Part shown: piece after piece, positions 7,068-14,436 of the stretch | How the letters are laid out: each line of letters starts with the position of its first letter | Position numbering within the stretch: the stretch's first letter is position 1 | NCBI GenBank assembly: GCA_035551835.1 | Contig: DASZMN010000059.1 | Location: forward strand, 1-31,389 | Direction: 5' to 3' | Origin: Bog-473 sp035551835 | GTDB taxonomy: Bacteria; Actinomycetota; Acidimicrobiia; Acidimicrobiales; RAAP-2 | Length of the DNA stretch: 31,389 nucleotides | Notes under the pieces: generated by a model | Seen by the model: the letters and a program-made list of their open reading frames with translations, nothing else | Database searches by the model: none | Told to the model about the DNA's origin: nothing | Made by a program: the position numbers and the translations under genes

Positions 7068-7697
7068 ATGACTCCAGAGCAGTTCCTCAATCGTTGCAAG
7101 GTGATCTGCCATGTCGGCCCCGCTGGCGTCTGGGAGCACATCTCCAAGAACGGGTTCCGGACGGCCGAACAGTTGGTCATGGAGGCGGATCTCAGCGACG
7201 AGGAGCGACACGAGCTGCTCACCACCCCCCGCCGGGAGTCCGTAGGCCTCAAGGTCGGGGCCGAAGACGTGGTGTTGCGGGACCAGGGGCCGCTCTTCGC
7301 CCGCAAGGACCTGAGTTCGATCCTGGACGACGGACTCGAAGTCAGCGACTGGATCCACCTCTTGAACCAGCGCGTCTATTTCTTCACCGACCAGACGGCG
7401 ATGCAGAAGTTCCTGGACAAGTACGTCGAGATCGACGGGTCGCAGGACGTGATTTGGCTCTCCCCCCTCAAACTCCTTGAATCAGCCGGTCTCCGTCTTG
7501 AGCTCTCGAGCCAGAACGTGGGCGCCATCGCCCGCCGACGCGGTGCCCTGAAGACGGCCGACGCATTCGCCCCCCTCTGGCGCTTCACCGACCGGAAGCC
7601 GGCGGAAGCAACGATCCTCGATGGGCTCGACGACCTCTCCCCGGTGTTTCGCGCCGAGCGATGCTTCAAGGATGGGCGTCGCGAAGCGCTGACTTAG
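7068..7697 (+). CDS. DUF7002-like uncharacterised protein
   Basis: The protein is about 209 residues from ATG 7068; a GTG at 7041 would add nine. Its opening CHVGPAGVWEHISKNGFRTA, the middle VLRDQGPLF and DGLEVSDWIHLLNQRVYFF, and a later IWLSPLKLLESA follow the pattern I recall for DUF7002 proteins, in which a His-x-Thr/Gly-containing strand starts a fold reminiscent of ADP-ribosyltransferase/DarT-like proteins. That fold assignment is inference from the His strand plus the 'I-x-x-x-G' helix spacing. It has no signal peptide or membrane segment. It lies alone between the VOC gene and a convergent small gene. Neither start has a good Shine-Dalgarno sequence; 7068 gives the N-terminus I expect. 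Confidence 0.7.
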   Translation: MTPEQFLNRCKVICHVGPAGVWEHISKNGFRTAEQLVMEADLSDEERHELLTTPRRESVGLKVGAEDVVLRDQGPLFARKDLSSILDDGLEVSDWIHLLNQRVYFFTDQTAMQKFLDKYVEIDGSQDVIWLSPLKLLESAGLRLELSSQNVGAIARRRGALKTADAFAPLWRFTDRKPAEATILDGLDDLSPVFRAERCFKDGRREALT

Positions 7698-7854
7698 TAC
7701 TTCCTGTTGGAAATACGCTTCGCCAGCCACAACTTGAATCGTTCCCATCGAGTCTGCGGCACGCTTGGCACACCTCGACGGTACACCAGGTTGCAATCCA
7801 CACCGCAGCGATCTCGGACCGGTCGACGAGATCCCGGCTCGGCGAAGGGGCGCC

Positions 7855-8073
7855 CTAACGGGGGGTGGCGCGGCCCTCTGTCTTCATGAACTCGTTGAAC
7901 TTCTCCCAGCGCATCCGGTAGCGGGTCCTGCCGTTGCCCGGCAGCCAGTCGACGGAGCCTTTGCTGACCTGGAGCTCGCCGAGCTTGGCCTCGTCGCTCC
8001 AGACGACGAAGGTCACGTCCGAATGGAGCACCAGCCCGGTCGGGAGGTCGACGGTGACGTCATGGGTTGCCAT
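7855..8073 (-). CDS. Small conserved hypothetical protein
   Basis: This 72-residue protein has the pattern ELQVSKGSVDWLPGNGRTRY followed by RMRWEKFNEFMKTEG, seen in small actinobacterial proteins of unknown function. The codon pattern is regular and the frame does not overlap another gene. No Shine-Dalgarno sequence precedes ATG 8073, so the message could be leaderless. It reads toward the DUF7002-like gene and follows the secreted-protein gene on the same strand by 43 bp, so the two may share a transcript. No function can be given. Confidence 0.68.
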   Translation of the reverse strand: MATHDVTVDLPTGLVLHSDVTFVVWSDEAKLGELQVSKGSVDWLPGNGRTRYRMRWEKFNEFMKTEGRATPR

Positions 8074-8116
8074 GAGAAGGACGGTAGCGCTTGGCTCGTC
8101 GGCTGCACCATGGGTG

Positions 8117-8695
8117 TCACCGCGTCACGTCGAAGGTGGCGGAGCCCGTGGACGTGTTGCCCCGCCGAATGACCCGCGTAATGGTCCCGCTGACGTGGTC
8201 GCTGCCGATGGTGCCGCTGAACGACACCGTGGTCGACGTCGTGCGCCCGGTCAGGACCCCTTTGATCGGCTGTCCTCGAAACGAACCGGTGATGGCGCCA
8301 AAGGTCATCGGCTTTTTCGAGGTCAGATTGAGCCCCGACAGATCGAGCGTGACGTCGAGGGTGAAGGGCGTCCCGTTGAGCGTTCCCTTGATGTCGGCCA
8401 GGGGCAGGCTCGGAGGCAGGGACACGGACGACGATTCCGGAGAGGCGGTGCCGCTGTGGGGCAGCGTCGGCACCGTGCCCGTCGCGACGATCGCCAACCC
8501 TCTCGCCGACCCGCGAATCGAGTTGATCGTCGGCGTGATGCCGCTCTGGCCGCTCCACGTGATGGTGGCGGAGCCCCGTCCGAGCGGAATGGACCTGAGC
8601 CGGGCCAGTTCCGCCATGACCGGCACCGACAGCAACGTGACCGTGGTGATCGCCAACACACCAACGGCAACGGGACGAATCGTGGATCTGCGCAT
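8117..8695 (-). CDS. Secreted hypothetical protein
   Basis: About 192 residues. The N-terminus has basic residues (MRRSTIR) followed by a hydrophobic stretch VAVGVLAITTVTLLSVPVMA, a plausible signal peptide with cleavage after an Ala near residue 28. The mature part is rich in Gly, Ser, Thr and alternating hydrophobic residues (ATITWSG, FTLDVTLDLSGLNL, TVSFSGTIGSDHVSGTIT), which suggests a beta-sandwich or barrel with internal similarity between strands. It resembles no enzyme family I know. A TTG at 8704 could add three residues; ATG 8695 gives a normal signal peptide. It is divergent from the first truncated globin, 58 bp away. Probably an exported or surface protein. Confidence 0.65.
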   Translation of the reverse strand: MRRSTIRPVAVGVLAITTVTLLSVPVMAELARLRSIPLGRGSATITWSGQSGITPTINSIRGSARGLAIVATGTVPTLPHSGTASPESSSVSLPPSLPLADIKGTLNGTPFTLDVTLDLSGLNLTSKKPMTFGAITGSFRGQPIKGVLTGRTTSTTVSFSGTIGSDHVSGTITRVIRRGNTSTGSATFDVTR

Positions 8696-8753
8696 CAGTC
8701 TCAATTCTCGTCCCGGCGATGGAACTGCTGAAGGGCACCGTTACATTGCCATC

Positions 8754-9218
8754 ATGGCTGATGACCCGACCCTGTTCGACTGGGCGGGTGGTCGTGATGC
8801 CTTCGAGCGGATGATCAACGCCTTCTACGACCGCGTCGAGCGCGACGAGCTGCTGTCCCCGCTCTTCCCCGGCGGCGTGCACGAGGAGCATCGTCGCAAC
8901 GTCACCACGTGGTGGTGTGAGGTCTTCGGCGGTCCCGCGGGCTACACGAGCGAACTGGGCGGCTACGACCGGATGGTGCACAAGCACATGGGGCTGGGCA
9001 TCACGAGCGAGCAACGCTTTCGGTTCGCCTCGCTGATGAGCCGGGCGGCCGACGACGCCGACCTGCCGCAAGATCCGGAATTTCGTTCCGCCCTGGTTGC
9101 CTATCTCGAATGGGGCACACGCCTGGCGCTGGGCAATTCCCAAGACGACGCCGACATCGTCGAGCACGCCCCGGTACCTCGATGGGGCTGGGGCGAAGCA
9201 CCTCCGTATCGGCCGTAA
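8754..9218 (+). CDS. Group II truncated haemoglobin (1)
   Basis: This 154-residue protein has the truncated-globin core: MINAFYDRVERDELLSPLFP in the B/E region, a TTWWCEVFGG segment, YDRMVHKHMGLGIT containing the proximal His (His78 is the likely F8 ligand) and Trp120 in AYLEWGTRLALG, at the G8 position typical of group II. Haem binding and a role with O2, NO or peroxide are expected from the family, in the cytoplasm. The C-terminal tail (PRWGWGEAPPYRP) is usual for actinobacterial members. ATG 8754 fits the family N-terminus; the frame is open further upstream but overlaps the divergent secreted-protein gene. A second, divergent globin follows 78 bp downstream. Confidence 0.9.
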   Translation: MADDPTLFDWAGGRDAFERMINAFYDRVERDELLSPLFPGGVHEEHRRNVTTWWCEVFGGPAGYTSELGGYDRMVHKHMGLGITSEQRFRFASLMSRAADDADLPQDPEFRSALVAYLEWGTRLALGNSQDDADIVEHAPVPRWGWGEAPPYRP

Positions 9219-9220
9219 CG

Positions 9221-9260
9221 CTCGCCTCGGGTCGCCTCCGCTCGCCTCGGGTCGCCTCCG
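9221..9260. repeat. 20-bp tandem repeat behind the first globin gene
   Basis: Two exact 20-bp copies (CTCGCCTCGG then GTCGCCTCCG) plus a degenerate half copy to 9270 start two bases after the TAA of the first globin gene and fill about half of the gap to the second. Each copy contains the imperfect inner duplication TCGCCTC. Confidence 0.95.
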
Positions 9261-9296
9261 CTCGCCGCGGCGCACCTCGCATGGCATCCTGCGTTG

Positions 9297-9752
9297 GTGC
9301 AATCGGTCTACGAGGCCGCCGGCGGCGGCGACGGACTCCTGGCCCTGGCGCACGCCTGGCACGCCCACGTGTTGGCCGACGAGGTCGTGAGCCACGCCTT
9401 CAGCCACGGCTACCACCCTGAGCACACCGAGCGCCTGGCGGCGTACTGGGTCGAGGCGTTGGGTGGCCCGGCGAGGTACTCCGAGCTCATCGGCGACGAA
9501 ACCTCCGTGGTGAGGATGCACAGCGGGAACGGCCTCCATGACGACATGGATCGCCGGGCCATCGCCTGCTTCGATTTGGCGCTCGCCGACGTCGGCTTGG
9601 ATCGTGACGAACGACTCCGCCAGGTGCTGCACGACTACTTCGGCTGGGCGACCACGACCACCATGGCGCGCTACCACGAGTGCGCCGACGACGTGCCCGA
9701 GGGCCTGCCCCTCCCCCAATGGTCCTGGGACGGCCTCGTGGGCCGCCCTTGA
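9297..9752 (+). CDS. Group II truncated haemoglobin-like protein (2)
   Basis: This second globin is about 151 residues: SVYEAAGGGDGLLALAHAWH at the start, HPEHTERLAAYWVEALGGP, the candidate proximal His75 in VVRMHSGNGL and Trp117 in DYFGWATTTTMARYH. It also ends in a Pro/Trp-rich tail. It differs greatly from the first globin, so the pair is not a recent duplication and the two may have different ligands or redox partners. TTG 9294 or GTG 9297 can start it; GTG is preferred and the region lacks a strong Shine-Dalgarno sequence. It is on the same strand as the first globin with only the 20-bp repeat between them, and converges on the LLM gene. Confidence 0.85.
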   Translation: MQSVYEAAGGGDGLLALAHAWHAHVLADEVVSHAFSHGYHPEHTERLAAYWVEALGGPARYSELIGDETSVVRMHSGNGLHDDMDRRAIACFDLALADVGLDRDERLRQVLHDYFGWATTTTMARYHECADDVPEGLPLPQWSWDGLVGRP

Positions 9753-9817
9753 CCAACGGCAGTCAGCCGGCCGGACCCGAAGACCCCGCCGCGCGCCCCT
9801 TCGCTTGACGCACCTCG

Positions 9818-10654
9818 CTACCGCGAGAGCGCACCCAAGGCGGTCGCGAGCGGCTCGAGCACGCCGGGGTGCAAGGGCGGCGGGAGGTAGACGATGCCCA
9901 GTTCGACGCCGACCGCCGCCAGCTCGGCCGCCTGTTCGGCGGTGGCCCTCACGTCCCCGGCGAAGCGAACGTGGCTCGACAGGAGGATCTCCGCCGGGTC
10001 CCGGCCGAGCTCCGCGCAGTGCTCGTGGAGGATCGAACGCTTGCGCGCGAATTCCTGGGGCGTGCCCCCGACGAAGTTCCAGTGCTGCGCGAACCGGGCT
10101 GCGGTGCGCAGGGTCCGCTTCTCGCCGCTCCCGCCGACGCAGATCGGAGGGTGCGGGCGTTGCACCGGCTTGGGCTCGTTGCGGGCGTCGGTGAGTTGGA
10201 AGTACCGGCCCCTGAACGTCGTGGTCTCCTGCGTGAGGAGCCCGACGAGCACCTCGCAGGCCTCCTCGAAGCGGTCGCTGCGCTCGCCGGGCGTGCCCAG
10301 CTCGATCCCGTAGGCCCCCGACTCCTCCTCGTTCCACCCCGCCCCGATCCCGAGCTCGAGTCGGCCGCCCGACACGATGTCGAGGGTGGTCGCCATGTTG
10401 GCCAGGATCGCCGGGTGGCGATAGTGGATGCCGGTCACCAGCGTTCCCACGCGCAGGCGCGTCGTCGCCTGCGCCAGCGCGGTGAGCGTGGTCCAGCCCT
10501 CCATGCAAGGGCCGGTGCTGTCGGTGAAGATCGGATAGAAGTGGTCGAAGGTCCACCCCGATTCGAACAGCTCGATGTCGTCGGCGACCTTCCACACGGC
10601 GAGCATGTCGGTCCAGGTCGTGTCCTGCGGAGAGGTCTTGAAAGCGAAGCGCAT
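9818..10654 (-). CDS. LLM-class F420/flavin-dependent oxidoreductase
   Basis: This 278-residue member of the luciferase-like TIM-barrel family has FESGWTFDHFYPIF early, RLRVGTLVTGIHYRHPAILA in the middle, then TLDIVSGGRLELGIGAGWNE, the pattern of actinobacterial F420-dependent LLM enzymes. KPVQRPHPPICVGGSGEKRT follows, near the cofactor phosphate site. The family transfers hydride between F420H2 or FMNH2 and a small substrate. The substrate cannot be predicted. The ATG is followed directly by RFAFKTSP, the first strand of the barrel, so the start is sound. It converges with the globin pair and diverges from the phasin-like gene. Confidence 0.87.
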   Translation of the reverse strand: MRFAFKTSPQDTTWTDMLAVWKVADDIELFESGWTFDHFYPIFTDSTGPCMEGWTTLTALAQATTRLRVGTLVTGIHYRHPAILANMATTLDIVSGGRLELGIGAGWNEEESGAYGIELGTPGERSDRFEEACEVLVGLLTQETTTFRGRYFQLTDARNEPKPVQRPHPPICVGGSGEKRTLRTAARFAQHWNFVGGTPQEFARKRSILHEHCAELGRDPAEILLSSHVRFAGDVRATAEQAAELAAVGVELGIVYLPPPLHPGVLEPLATALGALSR

Positions 10655-11028
10655 GAGCGCACGCTATGCGCGTGCGGGACCAGGTGCGCGTGCGCCGGCG
10701 GCGGGCGCCAGCACGCGGTCGACCAAGGGAACCTCGGTTCTCGTCACGCACACGCGTCGCGCGCCAATGCCCGTGTCCCGCCTCGCAACGCCGGAGGACC
10801 TCTGTGACGGGAACGTTGGCTGCACGACGAGCGCGTGACAACGCCAGGAAATGCGGGGATCTCCAGCCCGTGTTCCATTGACTTCCCACCGTGAGTCCTT
10901 AGAATTTCGCGCGCGGGCACAAGGTGTTGAGTGATGCGCTCAGCACATTGATTGATCGTGGCGGCCATCTCCAACGTCGATGTGCCCTGGACATGGCGTC
11001 CAACATCCAGAGCTCGAAGGAGACCACT
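10655..11028. other. 374-bp divergent intergenic region
   Basis: This region separates the LLM gene (minus) from the phasin-like gene (plus). It has a good sigma70-type promoter at 10878-10905 and an imperfect inverted repeat around 10925-10945 (TGTTGAG and CTCAGCACA). An in-frame ATG at 10993 precedes the preferred GTG of the phasin-like gene. I see no additional gene or RNA. Confidence 0.5.
10878..10905 (+). promoter_or_regulatory. Predicted promoter of the phasin-like gene
   Basis: TTGACT (10878-10883) and TAGAAT (10900-10905) are separated by 16 bp, each matching five of six consensus bases. The start of transcription would be near 10912, giving a leader of about 117 bases that contains the inverted repeat near 10925-10945. 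Confidence 0.5.
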
Positions 11029-11451
11029 GTGCCCACAACCACCACCGAGGCCGAGAGGCCTCTCAAGAACGGTAAGACGAACGGCACCGCCGAGGGCCGT
11101 GCCGAGGGCCTTGCCGAGGGCCTTGCCGAAGGCATCGTCGAGACGTTCGAGGACCTGGCGAACATCGCCCGCACGCAAGCCGAAGAGTCGTTCAAGCAAG
11201 GCGAGAAGGCCGAGCTGGTCCTGAAGGATCGGTCGATCGCCTCCATCAAGGCGGCCGAGTCGATCGGGCTCTCGATGCTCTCCGCCGTGGCCGACATCAC
11301 GGCCCCCATCACGCCGAAGCTGCCCAGCGTGGTCCCGGTGGCGAATCTGGAGACGCTGGTGAAGGCGGGCTTTGACATCACCCAGCAGCTGCTCAACACC
11401 GAGCGCACGCTGGCCGAAGCGGCCACGAGGATCGTCACCCGCCAGGACTGA
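11029..11451 (+). CDS. Phasin-like amphipathic helical protein
   Basis: This 140-residue protein has no enzyme motif. After a Thr/Lys-rich start come four imperfect AEG-(L/R/I) units (about residues 21-36, encoded by a 12-bp tandem repeat), then a long predicted helix (ETFEDLANIARTQAEESFKQ) and a hydrophobic part with ITAPITPKLPSVVPVANLET. A final amphipathic helix (FDITQQLLNTERTLAEAATR) resembles phasins and other lipid-granule or surface-binding helical proteins. AAGGAG at 11017-11022 is six bases from GTG 11029, which fixes the start; upstream starts lack such a site. A role in coating polyhydroxyalkanoate or lipid inclusions is inference. The neighbouring acyl-CoA gene is compatible with it. 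Confidence 0.6.
   Translation: MPTTTTEAERPLKNGKTNGTAEGRAEGLAEGLAEGIVETFEDLANIARTQAEESFKQGEKAELVLKDRSIASIKAAESIGLSMLSAVADITAPITPKLPSVVPVANLETLVKAGFDITQQLLNTERTLAEAATRIVTRQD
11089..11136 (+). repeat. 12-bp coding tandem repeat in the phasin-like gene
   Basis: Four head-to-tail 12-mers with the consensus GCCGAGGGCCTT (the second and third are identical; the first and fourth differ at one to four positions) encode AEGR-AEGL-AEGL-AEGI. The repeat is in frame, so copy-number change would lengthen the helix by four residues at a time. Confidence 0.93.
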
Positions 11452-11508
11452 CCGGCCCAGGGGGTCACAACCCGCAGCGCACGGAGCCCGACGGGACAGA
11501 CTGGTCCC

Positions 11509-12285
11509 GTGAGCGACTCCGCGACCTACCACCTCGATGGCCACGTGGCCACCATCACCTACAACCGACCCGACGCGCTCAACGCCATCGACGGCGAGAT
11601 GCGAAGGGACCTCAACGCCGCCTTCTCGCGCTTCCGCGACGACGAGGACGCCTGGGTGGCCATAGTGACGGGCGCCGGTCGCGCCTTCTGCGTGGGCGCG
11701 GACCTCCGCAACGGTGCCGGCGCAGTCGGCGAGTTCGCCGGCACGTTCTGGGAGAAGCCGACGCTCAATTCGTTCGAGAGCGGCTGGGAGATCTTCAAGC
11801 CGGTCATCGCCGCCGTAAACGGCTACTGCCTCGGCTACGGGCTCACGCTGGCCACCTGGTGCGACTTCGTCGTCGCCAGCGACCGGGCCGAGTTCGGCCT
11901 GCCCGAGGTGCGCCTCGGGGTCCCGGCCGTGGTGGCCTCCGTGCGGCTGCCCCAGCGCCTCAACTGGGCCGACGCCATGGAGCTGCTGCTCACCGGCGAG
12001 CGCATCGATGCGCAGCGGGCCCACGCCATGGGTCTGGCCTGGAAGGTCGTCCCGCACGACACGCTGCTCGACGAGGCGCGTGCGTTGGCCGCACGCCTCC
12101 TCGAGGGAGCACCGCTGGCGCAGCGGGTGATGAAGGAGATGGCCATGCGGACGCGCCACATGCCGAGCCTCGAGGCCATCCGCTTCGGCGAGACCATGCG
12201 CCAGGTCGCCGGCCGGACCGAGGACGCGGCGGAAGGGTTCCGGGCCTCAGCGGAGAAGCGCCCGCCCCGATGGACGGGCCGCTGA
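11509..12285 (+). CDS. Enoyl-CoA hydratase/isomerase family protein
   Basis: This 258-residue crotonase-fold protein has the CoA-binding and oxyanion loop GAGRAFCVGADL (56-66), the second oxyanion segment VNGYCLGYGLTLA (103-115) and FGLPEVRLGVPA (129-140). The Glu of the PEVRLG motif (Glu133, equivalent to rat hydratase Glu164) is present. The other catalytic Glu (rat Glu144, in GCELA) is replaced by Thr113 in GLTLA, and the usual GGTQRL motif is absent. It may therefore be an isomerase, hydrolase or other crotonase-fold enzyme rather than a standard beta-oxidation hydratase. The start is GTG 11509, 58 bp after the phasin-like gene on the same strand. Confidence 0.87.
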   Translation: MSDSATYHLDGHVATITYNRPDALNAIDGEMRRDLNAAFSRFRDDEDAWVAIVTGAGRAFCVGADLRNGAGAVGEFAGTFWEKPTLNSFESGWEIFKPVIAAVNGYCLGYGLTLATWCDFVVASDRAEFGLPEVRLGVPAVVASVRLPQRLNWADAMELLLTGERIDAQRAHAMGLAWKVVPHDTLLDEARALAARLLEGAPLAQRVMKEMAMRTRHMPSLEAIRFGETMRQVAGRTEDAAEGFRASAEKRPPRWTGR

Positions 12286-12324
12286 CCGGACCCGCCCCGC
12301 ACGCCCCGCACGCTCTGCGCGCGC

Positions 12325-13134
12325 TCAGCCTCGCTTGGGCGACCAGTCCCAACGGCGCAGGCTGACCCAGACACCGGCCGCCCCCCAGACCAGCATCACC
12401 AAGATGTCGTTCCACGGTGACGTCCCCGGCACGTTGTTGAAGGTGTCGACCGACGCCAGGATCAGGTGGCGGATGGGGAAGATGTCGGTGAACGTCGCCA
12501 GGCCCGAGCCGGCCTTCACGGGGAAGTACAGGCCCGACAACGCGATCAGGATGAAGAAGACCAGGCTCAGGATCGGGGCGGCGGAGTCGGCGTTGGGGAC
12601 GAGCGTGCTGACGCCCACCCCGACGGCGGTGAAGCTGAACATCCCGACGAGCACCACGAGGACGAACAGGCCGGCCTCGTGCGGGCCGGTCACGCCATAG
12701 CCGAGCCACCCCACGAGCAACACCAGCACGATCTGGATCGCTGCGATGATCATGGCGTTGACGAAGATGGCCGCCAGCACCACCCACTCGGGGACGGGGC
12801 TCAGGCGGAGCCGCTTGAGCAAGCCCATCTCGCGCCGGTTGACCAGATTGATGGACATGATGTTGAAGCACGCCGCCATCACGCCGTACGAGGCGAACGC
12901 GGGCAGGTAGTACTGCCCCAGATTGATGTGCGCCAGGAAGTTCACCGTCGAGTGCCGCGAGGTCGACAGGAAGATGATGATGAACACCACGGAGAACCCG
13001 ATGGTGAGCGCGGCGCCGATCGGGTTCAGCCAGAACGACAGCTGCTCGTACCCCACCTGGCGCGCCACCAGGCCCAGGTCGCTCAGGCCCCGGAACGACC
13101 CCTTGATCGGCGTGTCCGCCGCGGCCGTCGTCAC
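12325..13134 (-). CDS. ABC-2 type transporter permease (DrrB-like)
   Basis: This 269-residue polytopic protein has about six hydrophobic segments: IGFSVVFIIIFL, YYLPAFASYGVMAACF, VVLAAIFVNAMIIAAIQIVL, LFVLVVLVGMFSFTAVGVGV, PILSLVFFILIALSGLYFP and ILVMLVWGAAGVWVSL. A cytoplasmic coupling region NRREMGLLKRLRLSPVPEW is typical of ABC-2 permeases of drug and lipid exporters. GTG 13134 overlaps the ATPase stop (GTGA), so the pair is translationally coupled. The substrate is unknown; DrrAB-type systems export antibiotics or lipids. The alternative upstream frame runs into the ATPase gene and is not used. Confidence 0.88.
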   Translation of the reverse strand: MTTAAADTPIKGSFRGLSDLGLVARQVGYEQLSFWLNPIGAALTIGFSVVFIIIFLSTSRHSTVNFLAHINLGQYYLPAFASYGVMAACFNIMSINLVNRREMGLLKRLRLSPVPEWVVLAAIFVNAMIIAAIQIVLVLLVGWLGYGVTGPHEAGLFVLVVLVGMFSFTAVGVGVSTLVPNADSAAPILSLVFFILIALSGLYFPVKAGSGLATFTDIFPIRHLILASVDTFNNVPGTSPWNDILVMLVWGAAGVWVSLRRWDWSPKRG

Positions 13135-14066
13135 GGGCGCGCCGACCAGTCCGCCGCCGCCTCGGCGGACGACTCCTTGGTCAGCCCGAGGTAGACGTCC
13201 TCGAGCGACACCCGCAACACGGACAGTCCCGACAGCGGATGCCCGCCGGCCAGCGCCCACCCGGTCAGCTCGTGCAGCACGCGCACCTCTTCCTCGGTGC
13301 GGATCTCGGCCTGGCCGTCGTCGGCCGTCGTCGCCGGCACCGGCAGGTCGTCGGCACTGACGCCCTCGGGCAGCCGGAACCGTATGGTGACGGCCCCGAC
13401 GTCCCGCCCCCCGATTGACGCCGGGGTGCCACTCGCCACGATCTCCTGACCGAACAGCACGGCCACCCGGTCCGCCAGCGCCTCCACCTCATCCATGTAG
13501 TGCGTCGTCAGCAACACGGTGGTGCCCTCGGCGGAGAGCCGCTTGATCAGCTCCCACGTCTCGCGCCGCCCCGACGGGTCCAGGCCCGTTGTCGGTTCGT
13601 CGAGGAACATGAGCTCGGGGTTCCCGATGATGCCCAGACCGACGTCCAGGCGCCGCTGTTGGCCGCCCGACAGGCGCTTCACCCGGTCGTCGGCCTTCTC
13701 GGCCAGCCCGGTCAGCTCAATCACCTCGTCGACCGGTCGCGGGTTCGGGTAGTAGCCCGCGTTGCGGGTCAGCACCTGGCGAACCGAGTAGTACGGCTCG
13801 ATCGCCAGCTCCTGGAGCACGACGCCGATGCGGGAACGAAGCCAGCGCTGCGTGCTCAGGTCGGCCGGGTCGACTCCGAGCGTCTCGACCTGCCCGCTGC
13901 TCCGCTTGCGGAACCCCTCGAGGATCTCGACGCAGGTCGTCTTGCCGGCGCCGTTCGGCCCGAGGAGCGCGAACACCTCGCCCTTCTGCACCTCGAAGCT
14001 GACGTCGCGCACGGCCAGGTTCTCTCCGTAGGACTTCGACAGGTGCTCGACGCTCACCGCCGGCAC
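13131..14066 (-). CDS. ABC transporter ATP-binding protein (DrrA-like)
   Basis: This 311-residue ABC ATPase has Walker A GPNGAGKT (36-43), signature LSGGQQRRLDVG (132-143), Walker B LMFLDEP (152-158) and H-loop His189 in LLTTHYMDEVEALADR. The C-terminal extension of about 90 residues, following VASGTPASIGG, is that of DrrA-type exporter subunits. GTG 14066 is preceded by GGAGGAGG at a good distance; the longer upstream frame is not needed. It is the first gene of the two-gene exporter operon and drives the permease encoded downstream. No regulator lies directly adjacent: the 592-bp gap separates it from the marR-like gene on the same strand. Confidence 0.92.
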   Translation of the reverse strand: MPAVSVEHLSKSYGENLAVRDVSFEVQKGEVFALLGPNGAGKTTCVEILEGFRKRSSGQVETLGVDPADLSTQRWLRSRIGVVLQELAIEPYYSVRQVLTRNAGYYPNPRPVDEVIELTGLAEKADDRVKRLSGGQQRRLDVGLGIIGNPELMFLDEPTTGLDPSGRRETWELIKRLSAEGTTVLLTTHYMDEVEALADRVAVLFGQEIVASGTPASIGGRDVGAVTIRFRLPEGVSADDLPVPATTADDGQAEIRTEEEVRVLHELTGWALAGGHPLSGLSVLRVSLEDVYLGLTKESSAEAAADWSARP

Positions 14067-14318
14067 GCGACACCTCCTCCGCAACGGTCGCCCGTCAGTC
14101 CGTTCCGCACGCCCTATTCCCCTTCGATGGCAAGTCCGGCATTTCGGCACGACGCTAGCGGGCCTCACGCCACCCTTCTTGATGACCTGTGACGCGCTAG
14201 GCCTGCAATGAGTGGCCAACGGCGTGCACCACGAATCTCACGCAACCCCGCGCAACACCGCACAACCCCGGGTTCCTCTCGCGACCGCAGACGCCAGACC
14301 TGCGCACCTACTTTCGGG

Positions 14319-14397
14319 TGTATACGCGCTGGTCCTTATGTCCGAGCTTCCGCTCGTGCTCCCCGCACTAATAAACATAAGTCGGCGCGCGTATGCA
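14319..14397. repeat. Large imperfect palindrome, 23-bp arms
   Basis: Arm 14319-14341 and the reverse complement of arm 14375-14397 match at 17 of 23 positions, including nearly the whole outer half (TGTATACGCGC against TGCATACGCGC) and a perfect inner CTTATGT/ACATAAG. A 33-base spacer separates them; its right end (CACTAATAA) is unusually A+T-rich for this genome. Confidence 0.8.
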
Positions 14398-14436
14398 CTC
14401 CGAATCGGAGACCGGTCCTCGCCGTATACGCACTGG
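14320..14436. repeat. Dispersed 13-bp direct repeat, candidate regulator sites
   Basis: GTATACGCGCTGG (14320-14332) recurs as GTATACGCACTGG at 14424-14436, 12 of 13 identical and 104 bp apart, while the right arm of the palindrome is an inverted, weaker third copy. Three copies of one motif in about 120 bp of non-coding DNA suggest binding sites for one protein. Confidence 0.55.

Noticed and set aside
7698..7854. Short frames between the DUF7002-like gene and the small minus-strand gene
   Set aside because: No ribosome sites, no conserved peptide, and gap is simply the space between converging genes.
8013..10889. Long minus-strand open frame spanning the globins and the LLM gene
   Set aside because: It overlaps several well-supported genes on both strands and has no domain.
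14319..14397. Large palindrome as insertion-sequence ends
   Set aside because: The space between arms is only 33 bases, no transposase is present and no target duplication is seen.
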